Assembly (NCBI GenBank): GCA_023334545.1 | Contig: JAADVB010000140.1 | Coordinates: forward strand, 1-48,757 | Length of the DNA stretch: 48,757 bases | Reading direction: 5' to 3' | Source of the DNA: Salisapilia sapeloensis | Taxonomy: Eukaryota; Oomycota; Peronosporomycetes; Peronosporales; Salisapiliaceae | In this document: piece after piece, positions 48,418-48,757 of the stretch | Layout of the letters: the number at the start of each line of letters is the position of its first letter | Position numbering within the stretch: the stretch's first letter is position 1 | Notes under the pieces: generated by a model | The model's database searches: none | Seen by the model: only the letters and a program-made list of their open reading frames with translations | What the model was told of the DNA's origin: nothing | Position numbers and translations under genes: made by a program

Positions 48418-48757
48418 CCCAAGACACTGGAGAGAAAACGGTATTACTCCAACTTTCTATGCAGCCCAAGTGGCTCGATATACTTCAATCAAGAACACGA
48501 ACAAGCCTCCAGGCTAGTTCTTCTAATCGCATGAATGTGACACTTTCGAACCTTTGTCTTCAACGTCAATTAAAATCCACTTGCTGCCTACACTACCTCA
48601 ACATCGACCTTAGATCAACCCTTCGCGTCTATTCTTCTGATAGAGTCTATGTTTTCGCTTCGGATTTCGCACTTGGTTGGAGTATGGGCGAAGGCGCCTG
48701 GGACGGCGTCGGTGGCCAGTGGCGGGCATAGCGAAAGCAAGTGAGTTGGGTCGAGCG
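48418..48757. other. Right-edge region downstream of CFAP44
   Basis: This is 340 bp of 3' flank. A plus-strand frame (48459-48731) and an Arg-rich minus-strand frame starting at 48729 are both short and unlike any family I know. Nothing further is supported. Confidence 0.4.

Noticed and set aside
48459-48731. Right-edge plus-strand frame and Arg-rich minus-strand frame
   Set aside because: Short, no recognisable features, and placed in a 3' flank at the window edge.

Overview
The window looks like nuclear DNA of an oomycete, probably a zoospore-forming Peronosporales-type lineage. Evidence: genes packed on both strands, mostly few-exon, with GT..AG introns of about 52-68 nt; two copies of a multi-membrane-span family ending in the WLGC motif, which I know only from Phytophthora and its relatives; and a eukaryotic housekeeping set that includes a flagellar protein. 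The species cannot be named from this sequence. No rRNA, tRNA, CRISPR array or intact transposon was recognised.

Left part (1-10.8 kb): a truncated WLGC-family gene runs off the left edge (-). It is followed by a CLASP-like TOG protein (+), calmodulin-lysine methyltransferase (-), a decayed ankyrin stretch, a two-domain TPC-like cation channel (-), and a cytidine-deaminase-fold protein with a long unexplained N-terminal half (+).

Middle (10.8-29 kb): a six-exon cytoplasmic dynein intermediate chain (-); a membrane-anchored left-handed beta-helix protein (+); a four-span membrane protein (+); a complete WLGC/leucine-rich-repeat membrane protein (-); a SAMHD1-type dNTP triphosphohydrolase (+) with a GC-AG intron; a RING plus PX protein (+); a 1589-residue EF-hand protein of unknown role (+); and a probable 80-residue mitochondrial protein (-).

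Right part (29-48.7 kb): a P5B-type ATPase with an altered membrane motif (-); a METTL2/6/8-type tRNA m3C methyltransferase (+); an ankyrin protein (-); a doubtful small ORF (+); the urease accessory protein UreF (-); a non-canonical poly(A)/poly(U) polymerase with a zinc knuckle (-); kinetochore NUF2 (+); and the axonemal protein CFAP44 (+).

The genes do not form one pathway. Loose themes are the microtubule cytoskeleton (CLASP, dynein intermediate chain, NUF2, CFAP44), calcium signalling (CaM methyltransferase, TPC-like channel, EF-hand protein), nucleotide and RNA modification (deaminase fold, SAMHD1, tRNA methyltransferase, terminal nucleotidyltransferase) and membrane transport. The least explained items are the WLGC-LRR membrane proteins, the deaminase fusion, the P5B ATPase with NPLLP in place of PPALP, and the large EF-hand protein. 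Several neighbours are divergent pairs sharing intergenic regions of about 100-330 bp.
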